A stretch of DNA of 64,000 nt from Streptomyces sp. LaPpAH-108 (GTDB lineage: Bacteria; Actinomycetota; Actinomycetes; Streptomycetales; Streptomycetaceae): NCBI RefSeq assembly GCF_000373625.1, contig NZ_KB891993.1, forward strand, positions 1-64,000. Reading direction: 5' to 3'. A model generated the notes under the pieces. The model was not told where the DNA came from. It made no database searches and saw nothing but the letters and a program-made list of their open reading frames with translations. Of the stretch, positions 34,915 through 43,333 are shown one piece after another (the first letter of the stretch is position 1; every line of letters begins with the position of its first letter). The position numbers and the translations under genes were made by a program.

Positions 34915-36105
34915 TCACGCGGGGGAGAACAGGTGGTCGCTGATGAGGCGGGCCGCGCCGATGACTCCGGCGTTCTGGCCCAACTCCCCCAGGACGATGG
35001 GCAGATTGCCGGTCGCGAGCGGCAGCGACTGGCGGTAGACCTGGGTGCGGATCGCGGCGAGCAGGGTGTGGCCGAGGCCGGTCACCCCGCCGCCGATCAC
35101 CACGAGACCGGGGTTGAAGAAGCTGACCAGGCCCGCGATGACCTGGCCGGTGCGGGTGCCGCCCTCCCGGATGAGGTCGAGCGAGACGGTGTCGCCCGCG
35201 GCGGCTGCGGCGGCGATGTCGACGGCGCTCAGGGTGCCGTGCGTCTCCAGGCGGGAGGCGAGTTCCGCCGAGAGTCCCTGACCGGCCGCCTCCCTCGCGT
35301 CACGGGCGAGCGCCGCTCCGCTGAAGTGGGCCTCCAGACAACCGCGGTTGCCACAGGCGCAGGGGTGTCCGTCGGGCACGGCCTGGATGTGCCCGATGTC
35401 GCCCGCGCTGCCCGTGGCCCCCCGGTAGACCTCGCCGCCGACGACGATGCCGCAGCCGATGCCGGTGCCGATCTTGACGCAGAGGAAGTCGCCGACCGAG
35501 CGGGCGACGCCTGCCTGCTGCTCGCCCATCGCCATCAGGTTCACGTCGTTGTCGACCATGACGGGGCAGCCGAGTTCCTGGCTGAGCGCCTCCCGTACGG
35601 GGAAGCCGTCCCAGCCGGGCATGATCGGCGGGGCGACCGGCACGCCTTCCGGGAAGCGGACCGGGCCCGGGACGCCGATACCGGCGCCGTCGAACCCCTC
35701 CGCCAGCCCGGAGGACCTGAGCTTCGCCGCCATGGCGAGGACGTGCTCGAAGACCGCGACCGGGCCCTCGCGTACGTCCAGGGGTTCGTTGAGGTGGCCA
35801 AGGACCTCCAGCTCGGCGTTGGTGACGGCGACGTCGACCGAGGTCGCGCCGATGTCGATGCCGAGGAAGCGCAGGCTCGGGGCGAGCCGCAGATTGTGGG
35901 AACGGCGCCCGCCGCGCGAGGCGGCGAGTCCGTCGGCCACGATCAGCCCCGTCTGCAGGAGACGGTCCGCCTCTACCGCGAGCTTGGACCGCGACAGCTC
36001 GACCTGATCGCCCAGCTGGGCCCGCGAGTTGGGGCCCTGGTCGCGCAACAGGCGCAGCAGTCTGGCCTGGTGGGCGTTGGCGGGTCGTGCCGTCATGCGT
36101 CTCAC
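34915..36105 (-). CDS. ROK-family transcriptional regulator
   Basis: A 396-residue repressor: an N-terminal winged helix (ANAHQARLLRLLRDQGPNSR ... LGDQVELSRSKLA) followed by a ROK sugar-kinase-like domain. FLGIDIGATSVDVAV is the phosphate/ATP-binding loop, VDNDVNLMAMGE carries the catalytic-type Asp, and CACGNRGCLEAHFSG is the Cys-rich zinc motif. I prefer the GTG at 36105, which follows GGGAGGGATCC closely, over the ATG at 36096. ROK repressors release DNA on binding a sugar; lying just upstream of the importer operon and divergent from none, it most likely controls that operon and itself. Confidence 0.9.
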   Translation of the reverse strand: MRRMTARPANAHQARLLRLLRDQGPNSRAQLGDQVELSRSKLAVEADRLLQTGLIVADGLAASRGGRRSHNLRLAPSLRFLGIDIGATSVDVAVTNAELEVLGHLNEPLDVREGPVAVFEHVLAMAAKLRSSGLAEGFDGAGIGVPGPVRFPEGVPVAPPIMPGWDGFPVREALSQELGCPVMVDNDVNLMAMGEQQAGVARSVGDFLCVKIGTGIGCGIVVGGEVYRGATGSAGDIGHIQAVPDGHPCACGNRGCLEAHFSGAALARDAREAAGQGLSAELASRLETHGTLSAVDIAAAAAAGDTVSLDLIREGGTRTGQVIAGLVSFFNPGLVVIGGGVTGLGHTLLAAIRTQVYRQSLPLATGNLPIVLGELGQNAGVIGAARLISDHLFSPA

Positions 36106-36212
36106 GGATCCCTCCCGCCTCGATGTGGCCGTCCGTCGCGTTCTTTCGGGGGGAACGTAGCAGCGGCTGCCGGGACTGGGAAGAAGTAGCGCGGGAATTC
36201 GTGCCCACTTTC

Positions 36213-36230
36213 TCCACTCACAGGACAAAG
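36213..36230 (-). promoter_or_regulatory. Shared promoter element, copy 1 (upstream of ROK gene)
   Basis: On the minus strand CTTTGTCCTGTGAGTGGA, 108-125 bases before the ROK start. A near copy lies upstream of the laccase gene at 37313-37331 in the same orientation. Conservation at similar distance from two genes suggests a common operator or promoter piece. Confidence 0.45.
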
Positions 36231-36243
36231 CCGCGTACGGGCC

Positions 36244-37227
36244 TCAGTGGTCGTGGTGCGCGGCGGTGTGGTGTCCGGTGTGGCCCGGCACCGTCCCGTC
36301 GGGCTTCGCCACCAGGAACAGCCCGGCCATCCCCATGTCGGAATGGCTCTGTACGTGGCAGTGGTACATCCACGCGCCCGCACCCACGTGTTCGCCCGCT
36401 ATGACCTGGAAGCCGAAGGAGTCCGCCGGTCCGGTGATCTTGTTGTCGATCACGCGGCTGGGGTCGTCGGGTCCGGTGAGCAGGCCCGTGCGGTTGTCGG
36501 CCCAGCGATGACCGTGCATGTGGAACGTGTGGTAGTACTCGCCGTGCGTGATCATGATGATCTCGACGCGATCGCCCACCGTGGCCTCGAAGTCCGGGGT
36601 CTCCCCCGCCGTCTTGTTGTTGATCGTCATGTCGTTGAAGACGATCGTGAACTGCTTGTCCGGCAGGATGTCGCCCTTCCGGCGCACGACCACCGGACCG
36701 TAGAGGCCCTTGCGGATGCCGCCGGTTCCGTGGTCGGTGCCCACGACGTGGTCGTGGTAGTGCCAGTAACCGGCGCTGCCCGCCTGCCAGGTGCCGTCCT
36801 TGCGCCGTCCCGGTGCGTGGGTGCGCCAGGTGTAGGTGCGGGTGCCGCCGGGTTCGACATGGCTGCCCGTCATCCGGGTGCCGTCGTTGGCGATGTCGTA
36901 GTCGACGCCGTGGACGTGGAGGCTGGCGTCCACGTCGGTGGTGTTCTCGAACTCGATGTGCAGGGTGTCGCCCTCGACCAGCTCGATGAGCGGGCCCGGC
37001 ACGGTGGCCTTGCCCTTCTCCAGGCCGTACCCGAGCTGTCCGCCCGGCAATTTCTCGGCGTAGAGCTTGAGATGGCGCACCTGACCGCCGGCCGGGGCGG
37101 TGGGCGGGGAGGTCTCCGCGGGCGCGGCGGAGGGGGCCGAGGCCACCGACAACGTTGCCGTACCGGCGGCGGCGACCATGCCACCGGCCAGCATCCGTCG
37201 CCCGAACGTCCTTCTGTCCAGAGCCAT
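36244..37227 (-). CDS. Two-domain small laccase (SLAC-type multicopper oxidase)
   Basis: A 327-residue exported oxidase very close in pattern to S. coelicolor SLAC (343 aa). A Tat signal ([13 protein letters not shown]) precedes the first cupredoxin domain. Copper ligands: [29 protein letters not shown] and [14 protein letters not shown], the last holding the type 1 Cys/His and the trinuclear-cluster His. Other landmarks are [18 protein letters not shown] and [20 protein letters not shown]. It ends in a His-rich tail. The ATG at 37227 follows GGAGAGA. It oxidises phenolic or redox-protein donors and reduces O2 to water; beside sugar dehydrogenases it could be a terminal oxidase. Confidence 0.95.
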   Translation of the reverse strand: MALDRRTFGRRMLAGGMVAAAGTATLSVASAPSAAPAETSPPTAPAGGQVRHLKLYAEKLPGGQLGYGLEKGKATVPGPLIELVEGDTLHIEFENTTDVDASLHVHGVDYDIANDGTRMTGSHVEPGGTRTYTWRTHAPGRRKDGTWQAGSAGYWHYHDHVVGTDHGTGGIRKGLYGPVVVRRKGDILPDKQFTIVFNDMTINNKTAGETPDFEATVGDRVEIIMITHGEYYHTFHMHGHRWADNRTGLLTGPDDPSRVIDNKITGPADSFGFQVIAGEHVGAGAWMYHCHVQSHSDMGMAGLFLVAKPDGTVPGHTGHHTAAHHDH

Positions 37228-37312
37228 ACCGGTCTCTCCAGTGCTGTGAGGAGACGGATGGGGAGCGGAAGTCCCCGTGGGGACGGCCACGGTAGAGCCG
37301 TACTCCTCGTTT

Positions 37313-37331
37313 ATCCACACTCAGGACAAAG
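37313..37331 (-). promoter_or_regulatory. Shared promoter element, copy 2 (upstream of laccase gene)
   Basis: On the minus strand CTTTGTCCTGAGTGTGGAT, 86-104 bases before the laccase start and between the two divergent genes. It matches the element at 36213-36230 in most positions. A further dyad, GTCCCC-GT-GGGGAC at 37271-37284, lies between it and the laccase start. Confidence 0.45.
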
Positions 37332-37422
37332 TTGGTGAGATTCCGTCCGTTGGTATTGGCGGGTCGTTGAAAGGCGTCTAGCTTCTGGCGCTGTTGCTGA
37401 GACCACGGAGGGTGGGTGACCC

Positions 37423-39900
37423 ATGCAGAGCGCACCACATCACCGGTCGAGATCCCGGCGCGCGGCTGCCGCGGCCCTGACGGCGGGGGCCCTGGCGGCA
37501 TCCCTGCTGAGCGGAGGTACGGCCGCCATGGCCCGGCCGTTCCCTGAGCAGCGGGCGTCGGCGCTGCCGTCGCCGCCGGGAGGCAAGAACGTCAAGGTGC
37601 TCGTCTTCCACGCCTCGGCCACCGAGGAGTCGCCGACCGTGGACGCGGGCATCGAGGCCATCGAGTCCATCGGCCTGACCGGCCCCGCCGAACAGCGCTT
37701 CAAGACCGTGGCCACGGACGACGCCTCGGTCTTCACCAACGACAAGCGGCTGGGCACCTTCAACGCCGTGGTCTTCCTGACCGGCGGCGGAGACGTCCTC
37801 GATCCCGAGCAGGAAGCCGGTCTGGAGTCCTACCTCAAGGCGGGCGGCGGCTTCCTCGGCATCCACGACGCGGCCAGGACGGAGCCGTACTCCGACTGGT
37901 TCACCGGCCTGATCGGCGCCCGTCCCGCGAGCGGGAGCCCAACTGCCGTGCAGCGTGCCGTCGTCGAGATCCCCGACCGGAGTCATCCGGCCACGAAGGA
38001 TCTGCCGCTGGAGTGGAAGCGGCCCGACACGTGGTTCAACTGGACGAGCAACCCCACCGGCAAGGTGCACACCGTCGCCAAGGTCCGGGAGAGCAGCTAC
38101 CAGCCGGGCACCGGCGCCAACGGCGTGGACCACCCGGTCTCCTGGTGCCGGGACTACGACGGCGGCCGGTCCTTCTACACCGCGATGGGCGGCACGGTCG
38201 AGTCGTTCGCGGAGACCGACTTCCGCGACCATCTGCGCGGCGCGCTGCTGTGGACCACCCGGCTCTCCCGCGCCGACTGCAAGGCGACCATCGACGCCAA
38301 CTACGCGGCGGTGCGCGTCACTCAGCCGAACCAGCCCGGTCAGCAGGACCAGATCGGTGAGCCGCACGGCATGGTCGTGGCACCCGACGGGCGGGTGCTG
38401 TACATCGGCCGGGGCGGTGGTACGAACGAGGCCCCGGTTGTCACCGACTGGAACAACCCCGACATCGGCAAGGGCATCGGCCAGATCCACATCTACGACC
38501 CCGCCACCAAGAAGGTCACGCTCGCGGGCGCCCTGACCGTCTTCGGCAATAAGGGCGGCGGCGACGAACTGACCAAGGTCGAGGAGGGGTTGCTCGGCAT
38601 CGAGCTGGACCCCGGCTTCGAGTCCAACGGCTGGGTGTATCTGCACTACACCCCGCACTCCGGTCTCGACCGCGACAAGCAGGTGGCCGAACGCCGCGTC
38701 TCCCGCTTCACGTTGGACCGCGCCACCAACAAGCTCGACCTGGCGTCGGAGAAGGTGTTGCTCAAGTGGCCCGTCCAGGTGCACAGTTGCTGTCACGCGG
38801 GCGGCGGGATGGCCTGGGACTCCAAGGGCAACCTCTACATCGCGACCGGTGACAACAACTCCTCCGGTTTCAGCGACGGTTACTCCGGCAACAATCCGCA
38901 GCCCAATTACAAGGGCCTGTCCTTCGCGGACGCCCGCCGCACCGCGGGCAACACGCACAACCTCAACGGCAAGATCCTGCGCATCCACCCGGAGCCGGAC
39001 GGCACGTACACGCTGCCCGAGGGCAACCTCTTCACCGGCAAGGAGCAGGACGAGGGCGGCGGCAAGACCCGGGGCGAGATCTATGTGATGGGCGTCCGCA
39101 ACCCGGCGCGGATCTCTGTCGACAAGAAGACCGACATCCTCTACGCGGGCTGGGTCGGCCCCGACGCGGGCGCGCCGAGCACCACCTGGGGACCGGCGAA
39201 GTACGACACGTTCGCCGCGATCACCAAGGCGGGCAACCACGGCTGGCCGTTCTGCATGGGCAACAAGCAGCCCTACCGCGACCGCAATCTGCCGGACCCG
39301 ACCAAGCCGCTGGGCTGGTACGACTGCGACGCCCCGAAGAACGAGTCCCCGAACAACGACGGCCTGGTGAACCTCCCGCCCGTCACCGGCAACACCATCT
39401 GGTACTCCCCGCAGGGCGGCGCCCCCGACTTCCCGCGCAACGCGGCGGGTGTGCCCAGCTACAAGAACGAGGAGGCCACCTACCTGCTGCCGTGGCTCAA
39501 GGGCGGCGGTCAGGCCACCATGGACGGCCCGGTCTACCGCTACGACGCGGCGAAGGCCGGCGCCGGGGCGTGGCCCGAGTACTGGGACGGCAAGTGGTTC
39601 GTCGGTGACTTCTACGACGCGGACAACCCGCGCCACGCGGTGCTCACCGACCCGAAGACCGTCGGCAAGGGCGGGCTGCCGGTCACGGCGGAGTCCCTGA
39701 AGAAGATCATCCCGGTCGGGCAGGGCGGCATCCGCAACCTCATGGACTGGAAGTTCGCCCCGGACGGTTCGCTCTACGTCCTGGACTACGGGCGCGGCTT
39801 CTTCACCTCCGACTCCCAGTCCGCGCTGTGGCACGTGACGTACACCGGCGGCGCGGCCACGCCCGCCGCGAAGGATCTGGCCAGGAAGGCGGCACAGTGA
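37423..39900 (+). CDS. Secreted ThuA-sugar dehydrogenase fusion
   Basis: An 825-residue exported protein. Signal peptide about 1-37 (RRAAAAALTAGALAASLLSG). ThuA domain about 55-285: VKVLVFHASATEE, FNAVVFLTGGGDVLD, GGGFLGIHDAARTEPY, GRSFYTAMGGTVESF. GSDH-type propeller about 310-815: EPHGMVVAPDGRVLYIG, EEGLLGIELDPGF, CCHAGGGMAWDSKGNLYIAT, LNGKILRIHP, VRNPARISVD, NHGWPFCMG and FAPDGSLYVLDYGRGFF. Both halves have close relatives as separate modules in the 24.6-28.5 kb pair. GGAGGG precedes the ATG. Predicted role: extracytoplasmic oxidation of a sugar coupled to ThuA-type processing. Confidence 0.9.
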   Translation: MQSAPHHRSRSRRAAAAALTAGALAASLLSGGTAAMARPFPEQRASALPSPPGGKNVKVLVFHASATEESPTVDAGIEAIESIGLTGPAEQRFKTVATDDASVFTNDKRLGTFNAVVFLTGGGDVLDPEQEAGLESYLKAGGGFLGIHDAARTEPYSDWFTGLIGARPASGSPTAVQRAVVEIPDRSHPATKDLPLEWKRPDTWFNWTSNPTGKVHTVAKVRESSYQPGTGANGVDHPVSWCRDYDGGRSFYTAMGGTVESFAETDFRDHLRGALLWTTRLSRADCKATIDANYAAVRVTQPNQPGQQDQIGEPHGMVVAPDGRVLYIGRGGGTNEAPVVTDWNNPDIGKGIGQIHIYDPATKKVTLAGALTVFGNKGGGDELTKVEEGLLGIELDPGFESNGWVYLHYTPHSGLDRDKQVAERRVSRFTLDRATNKLDLASEKVLLKWPVQVHSCCHAGGGMAWDSKGNLYIATGDNNSSGFSDGYSGNNPQPNYKGLSFADARRTAGNTHNLNGKILRIHPEPDGTYTLPEGNLFTGKEQDEGGGKTRGEIYVMGVRNPARISVDKKTDILYAGWVGPDAGAPSTTWGPAKYDTFAAITKAGNHGWPFCMGNKQPYRDRNLPDPTKPLGWYDCDAPKNESPNNDGLVNLPPVTGNTIWYSPQGGAPDFPRNAAGVPSYKNEEATYLLPWLKGGGQATMDGPVYRYDAAKAGAGAWPEYWDGKWFVGDFYDADNPRHAVLTDPKTVGKGGLPVTAESLKKIIPVGQGGIRNLMDWKFAPDGSLYVLDYGRGFFTSDSQSALWHVTYTGGAATPAAKDLARKAAQ

Positions 39901-42095
39901 GACATCGACCCCTCCGCCTGTACACCGCGCTGGTGGGCGCGCTGCTGCTGATGCTGGGGCTCACCTCGACGACGGCGTACGGGCGTGACCGCGACCGCGC
40001 GGCGGCGGCCCAGGTGCTGACCTGGACGGCGAGTTCCCGCACGGACCAGTACGCCAGCTTCCCGACGACGGCGGTGGCGGGCCCCGCGACCCTCGTCTTC
40101 GAGAACAGCACCGCGACCGGCAACGACATCGGCATGCCGCACACGCTGACCTTCGACGTGTCGGACCCCGAGTACAACCACGACGTACCGGTGAACATCC
40201 TCGCCAATCCCGGCGACGACAGCGGCGGCAAGCACAGCGTCGACGTGACGCTGACGCCCGGCCGCTACCGCTACTTCTGCAGCATCCCCGGCCACGGCCA
40301 GATGCAGGGCATCCTGACGGTGACCGAGCCCGGCGGCGACGACACCACGGCGCCGACGGCCTCCGCGAAGGTCGAGGGGCAGCAGAACGCCGACGGCGCC
40401 TACGTCGGCTCGGCCACGGTGACGGTGTCCGCCTCCGACGACGCGTCCGGCGTGAAGTCGATCGAGTACGCGCTCGGCGAGGACGGCCCGTGGCAGGCGT
40501 ACACCGCGCCGGTCGTCGTCGACCAGGTCGGCACCCACACCCTGCGCTACCGCGCCACCGACCAGGCGGGCAACGTCGCGGCCGAGAAGACCGTGACCTT
40601 CTCCGTGGTCGCCCCGCCGACGGACGACACCACCGCGCCGGAGACCTCCGCGACGGTGAGCGGCGAGAAGGACGCCGACGGGAACTACCTCACGATGGCA
40701 ACGGTCACGGTGACCGCATCGGACACCGGCTCGGGCGTCAACACCATCGAGTACGCGCTCGGTGCGGACGGTGCCTGGCAGCCGTACACCGCGCCGGTGA
40801 TGGTGCACGAGGTGGGCACGCACACCGTGCGCTACCGGGCGGCCGACAAGGCGGGCAACGCGGCGGCGGCGAAGTCCGTGACCTTCACGGTCGTGGCGCC
40901 GCCCGCGCAGGACACGACGGCGCCCGAGACCTCCGCGACGCTGAGCGGGACCAGGAATTCCAACGGCGCGTACGTCACGAGCGCCAAGGTGACCGTCACC
41001 GCCTCGGACTCCGCGTCCGGGGTGGCCCGTATCGAGTACTCGCTCGACGGGGGCCCGTACCTGGAGTACTCGGGCGCCGTGATCGTGGACCGGCTCGGCT
41101 TCCACACGCTCGCCTACCGGGCGACGGACAAGGCGGGCAACACCTCGGCGGCCAAGGAAGTCACCTTCACGGTCGCGCAGGGCGGCGGCGTTCCGGCGCC
41201 CGCCTGCCCCGAGTACGACGAGCGGCTGACGGTCATCGTGGGCACCGTCGACTCGGGTGTGCCGAACCGGCTGACCCGCAGCCGGTGCACGATCAACGAG
41301 CTGATCGAGGACGAGAAGGACTGGTCGTCGCAGGCCCTGTTCCTCAAGCACGTCGACGGCGTGCTCGACGGGCTCCTGGCGGACAACGTCATCGACCAGC
41401 GCGAGTTCAACAAGATCACCAAGGCCGCCAAGCAGTCGAAGATCGGCAAGCCGGGCCAGACGACCGGGTACCGCGACCTGTTCGACGGCACGGAGGCGTC
41501 CCTGTCCAAGTGGGAGCAGGTCGGCGGCGGGCAGTTCACCCTGACCGGCGACGGCGCGATCACCAGCAGCACGACCGTGCAGGGCATGGGCATGCTGTGG
41601 TTCCCGGAGCGCAAGTACGGCGACTTCTCGCTCAAGCTCCGCTTCCGCGACGACGCACCGGGCACGGGCAACGCCAACGGCGGTGTCTTCATCCGCTTCC
41701 CCAACGTCCACAACCACCCCGAGGAGTCCCTCCCCGAGTGGGTCGCCATCAACTACGGCCACGAGATCCAGATCCTCGACTCCCCCACCGGCGACATGTA
41801 CAAGACCGGCTCGGTCTACGGCTTCGACCGCGTGGGCCTCGGCGGCGCGGGCGTCACCCCCAAGGGCACCTGGAACGACTACGAGATCCGCGCCGAGGGC
41901 CAGCACTTCACGATCCTGCGCAACGGCGTCGTCATCAACGAGTTCGACAACGTCGGCGGCCAGGTCTTCACCCCGCCGCGCGCGGGTGACCCGGGCACCG
42001 ACGGTCGCCGCTACGCGACGGGCTACATCGGGCTCCAGGTGCACAGCACGTCGGATGTGATCTCGTACCGGGACATCCGGATCAAGGAGCTGTAG
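39897..42095 (+). CDS. Secreted cupredoxin - Ig-like repeats - DUF1080 protein
   Basis: A 732-residue exported protein whose GTG start overlaps the previous stop (GTGA). After a signal peptide, residues about 45-145 are a plastocyanin-like cupredoxin: NDIGMPHTLTFDV and RYRYFCSIPGHGQMQG supply His, Cys, His and Met copper ligands. Three repeats of about 95 residues follow (TVTVSASDDASGVKSIEYAL; TVTASDTGSGVNTIEYAL; TVTASDSASGVARIEYSL), Ig-like/OmpL47 type. The C-terminal 190 residues are DUF1080 (YRDLFDGTEASLSKWEQ ... GGVFIRFPN ... YEIQILDSP ... YIGLQVHSTSDVISYRD). It could pass electrons from the coupled dehydrogenase and bind or cleave keto-glycosides. Confidence 0.88.
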   Translation: MRHRPLRLYTALVGALLLMLGLTSTTAYGRDRDRAAAAQVLTWTASSRTDQYASFPTTAVAGPATLVFENSTATGNDIGMPHTLTFDVSDPEYNHDVPVNILANPGDDSGGKHSVDVTLTPGRYRYFCSIPGHGQMQGILTVTEPGGDDTTAPTASAKVEGQQNADGAYVGSATVTVSASDDASGVKSIEYALGEDGPWQAYTAPVVVDQVGTHTLRYRATDQAGNVAAEKTVTFSVVAPPTDDTTAPETSATVSGEKDADGNYLTMATVTVTASDTGSGVNTIEYALGADGAWQPYTAPVMVHEVGTHTVRYRAADKAGNAAAAKSVTFTVVAPPAQDTTAPETSATLSGTRNSNGAYVTSAKVTVTASDSASGVARIEYSLDGGPYLEYSGAVIVDRLGFHTLAYRATDKAGNTSAAKEVTFTVAQGGGVPAPACPEYDERLTVIVGTVDSGVPNRLTRSRCTINELIEDEKDWSSQALFLKHVDGVLDGLLADNVIDQREFNKITKAAKQSKIGKPGQTTGYRDLFDGTEASLSKWEQVGGGQFTLTGDGAITSSTTVQGMGMLWFPERKYGDFSLKLRFRDDAPGTGNANGGVFIRFPNVHNHPEESLPEWVAINYGHEIQILDSPTGDMYKTGSVYGFDRVGLGGAGVTPKGTWNDYEIRAEGQHFTILRNGVVINEFDNVGGQVFTPPRAGDPGTDGRRYATGYIGLQVHSTSDVISYRDIRIKEL

Positions 42096-42120
42096 CGGAA
42101 CCGATCGGAGGCCATCTCGC

Positions 42121-42154
42121 GTGAGCCCTCACCGTTGGCGCGGTGGGGGCTCAC
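42121..42154. terminator. Bidirectional hairpin terminator
   Basis: Arms GTGAGCCC-T-CACCG and CGGTG-G-GGGCTCAC with a six-base loop, located between the convergent stops at 42095 and 42170. No T-run; long GC-rich stems of this kind are the usual streptomycete form. Confidence 0.75.
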
Positions 42155-42169
42155 TGCTGCCCCTTCCTC

Positions 42170-42643
42170 CTACCGAACCGGCCCGCGCTCGTCGACCAGC
42201 ACGGTGGGCTCCGCCAGGAAAACGTCCGGCCCGACGGGCCCGTAGGCGATGTTGAACGTGTCGAGCCAGTAGGACCAGCCCCGGATCCCCAGCGCACTGC
42301 TGAACCGGTAGTTCAGCTGCCACCGCACCCACTGCCCGGGCAGCAACCGCACCGCCGGCGGCCTCCGTTGCCGGGGCGGCACCCCGAACATCGGCTCCAC
42401 CCTCGCCAGCACCCGAAGCCGGTCCCCCTCGTTCCGCAGACTGACTCCGACCTCACGCAGCGGCTTCTCCCCCGACCGCGGCTCGAACCCGCCTCTCTCG
42501 GACATCTCCACGAAGTGGGCGTACCTGGACGGCAGTTCCGGTACGGCGAACCCAACAGGTGCCGCGTTCCTGAGGGCAGCGGCCTCTCCGCCCCGGGACT
42601 CCTTCGTCCAGGACGTCTTGACCCATTGCACCGTGACCTCCAC
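42170..42643 (-). CDS. Hypothetical protein
   Basis: A 157-residue protein I do not recognise. The GTG at 42643 follows GGGAGGTG closely, which decided the start; the open frame runs further right. It begins VEVTVQWVKTSWTK, has a middle with YAHFVEMSERGGFEP, and ends in a Trp/Tyr-rich part (VRWQLNYRFSS, GWSYWLDTFNIAYG). No signal peptide, membrane helix or catalytic motif is visible. It stands alone, converging on the cupredoxin gene and divergent from the DinB-like gene. Confidence 0.7.
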   Translation of the reverse strand: MEVTVQWVKTSWTKESRGGEAAALRNAAPVGFAVPELPSRYAHFVEMSERGGFEPRSGEKPLREVGVSLRNEGDRLRVLARVEPMFGVPPRQRRPPAVRLLPGQWVRWQLNYRFSSALGIRGWSYWLDTFNIAYGPVGPDVFLAEPTVLVDERGPVR

Positions 42644-42756
42644 CGCACCTCCCTGTGACCGGAGTGTACGAACTCGCGGCAGGAGACGACTGATACGCGT
42701 GTTCGTCACCAGCGAAGACGGTCGTCGGCCCCGGCTGCGGCTGCCAGGCTGTGCCC

Positions 42757-43284
42757 ATGAATACGACACCGGACGGCCGGCCCGTCCCACCCGCGCACGC
42801 CGACGAGCGCGCCATGCTGGAGGCATGGCTCGACTTTCACCGTGCGACTCTCGCCCTCAAGTGTTCGGGCCTCAAGGACGATCAGTTACGCCTCGCCGCA
42901 GCGTCCCCCTCGTCGATGACACTCCTCGGTCTCGTCCAGCACATGGCCGAGGTCGAACGCAACTGGTTCCAGCGCGTTTTCGCCCGTCAGAAGATGCCCC
43001 TGGTCTTCGGGGAGGACAACGCCGACGGCTTCGCCCTGCACCCGGAACGAGGACTCGACGAGGCGATGGCCACCTGGCAGGCGGAGGTCGCCCGAGGCCG
43101 TGAGCTGATCGCCGAAGCATCACTGGACGACTCGGGTCACCTGTCCGAACAGGAAGCAGGCCACGTCGGCGACCGGGAAGTCTCCCTGCGCTGGATCATG
43201 GTGCACATGATCGAGGAGTACGCACGTCACAACGGTCATGCCGACCTGATCCGCGAGCAGATCGACGGGGTCACCGGCGCCTGA
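42757..43284 (+). CDS. DinB-family protein (DUF664)
   Basis: A 175-residue four-helix-bundle protein. [20 protein letters not shown] provides the first metal His, and [20 protein letters not shown] the other two in the HxxxEYxRHxGH pattern characteristic of DUF664. Such proteins use a divalent metal and a low-molecular-weight thiol (mycothiol in actinomycetes) for transfer or isomerisation reactions. An in-frame GTG lies 6 bases before the chosen ATG. It has no co-transcribed neighbour. Confidence 0.87.
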   Translation: MNTTPDGRPVPPAHADERAMLEAWLDFHRATLALKCSGLKDDQLRLAAASPSSMTLLGLVQHMAEVERNWFQRVFARQKMPLVFGEDNADGFALHPERGLDEAMATWQAEVARGRELIAEASLDDSGHLSEQEAGHVGDREVSLRWIMVHMIEEYARHNGHADLIREQIDGVTGA

Positions 43285-43333
43285 GAAGGGCTTGCGCGGA
43301 CGGAAGTACCGCGCGCGTCCCGGACTCCTCGTC

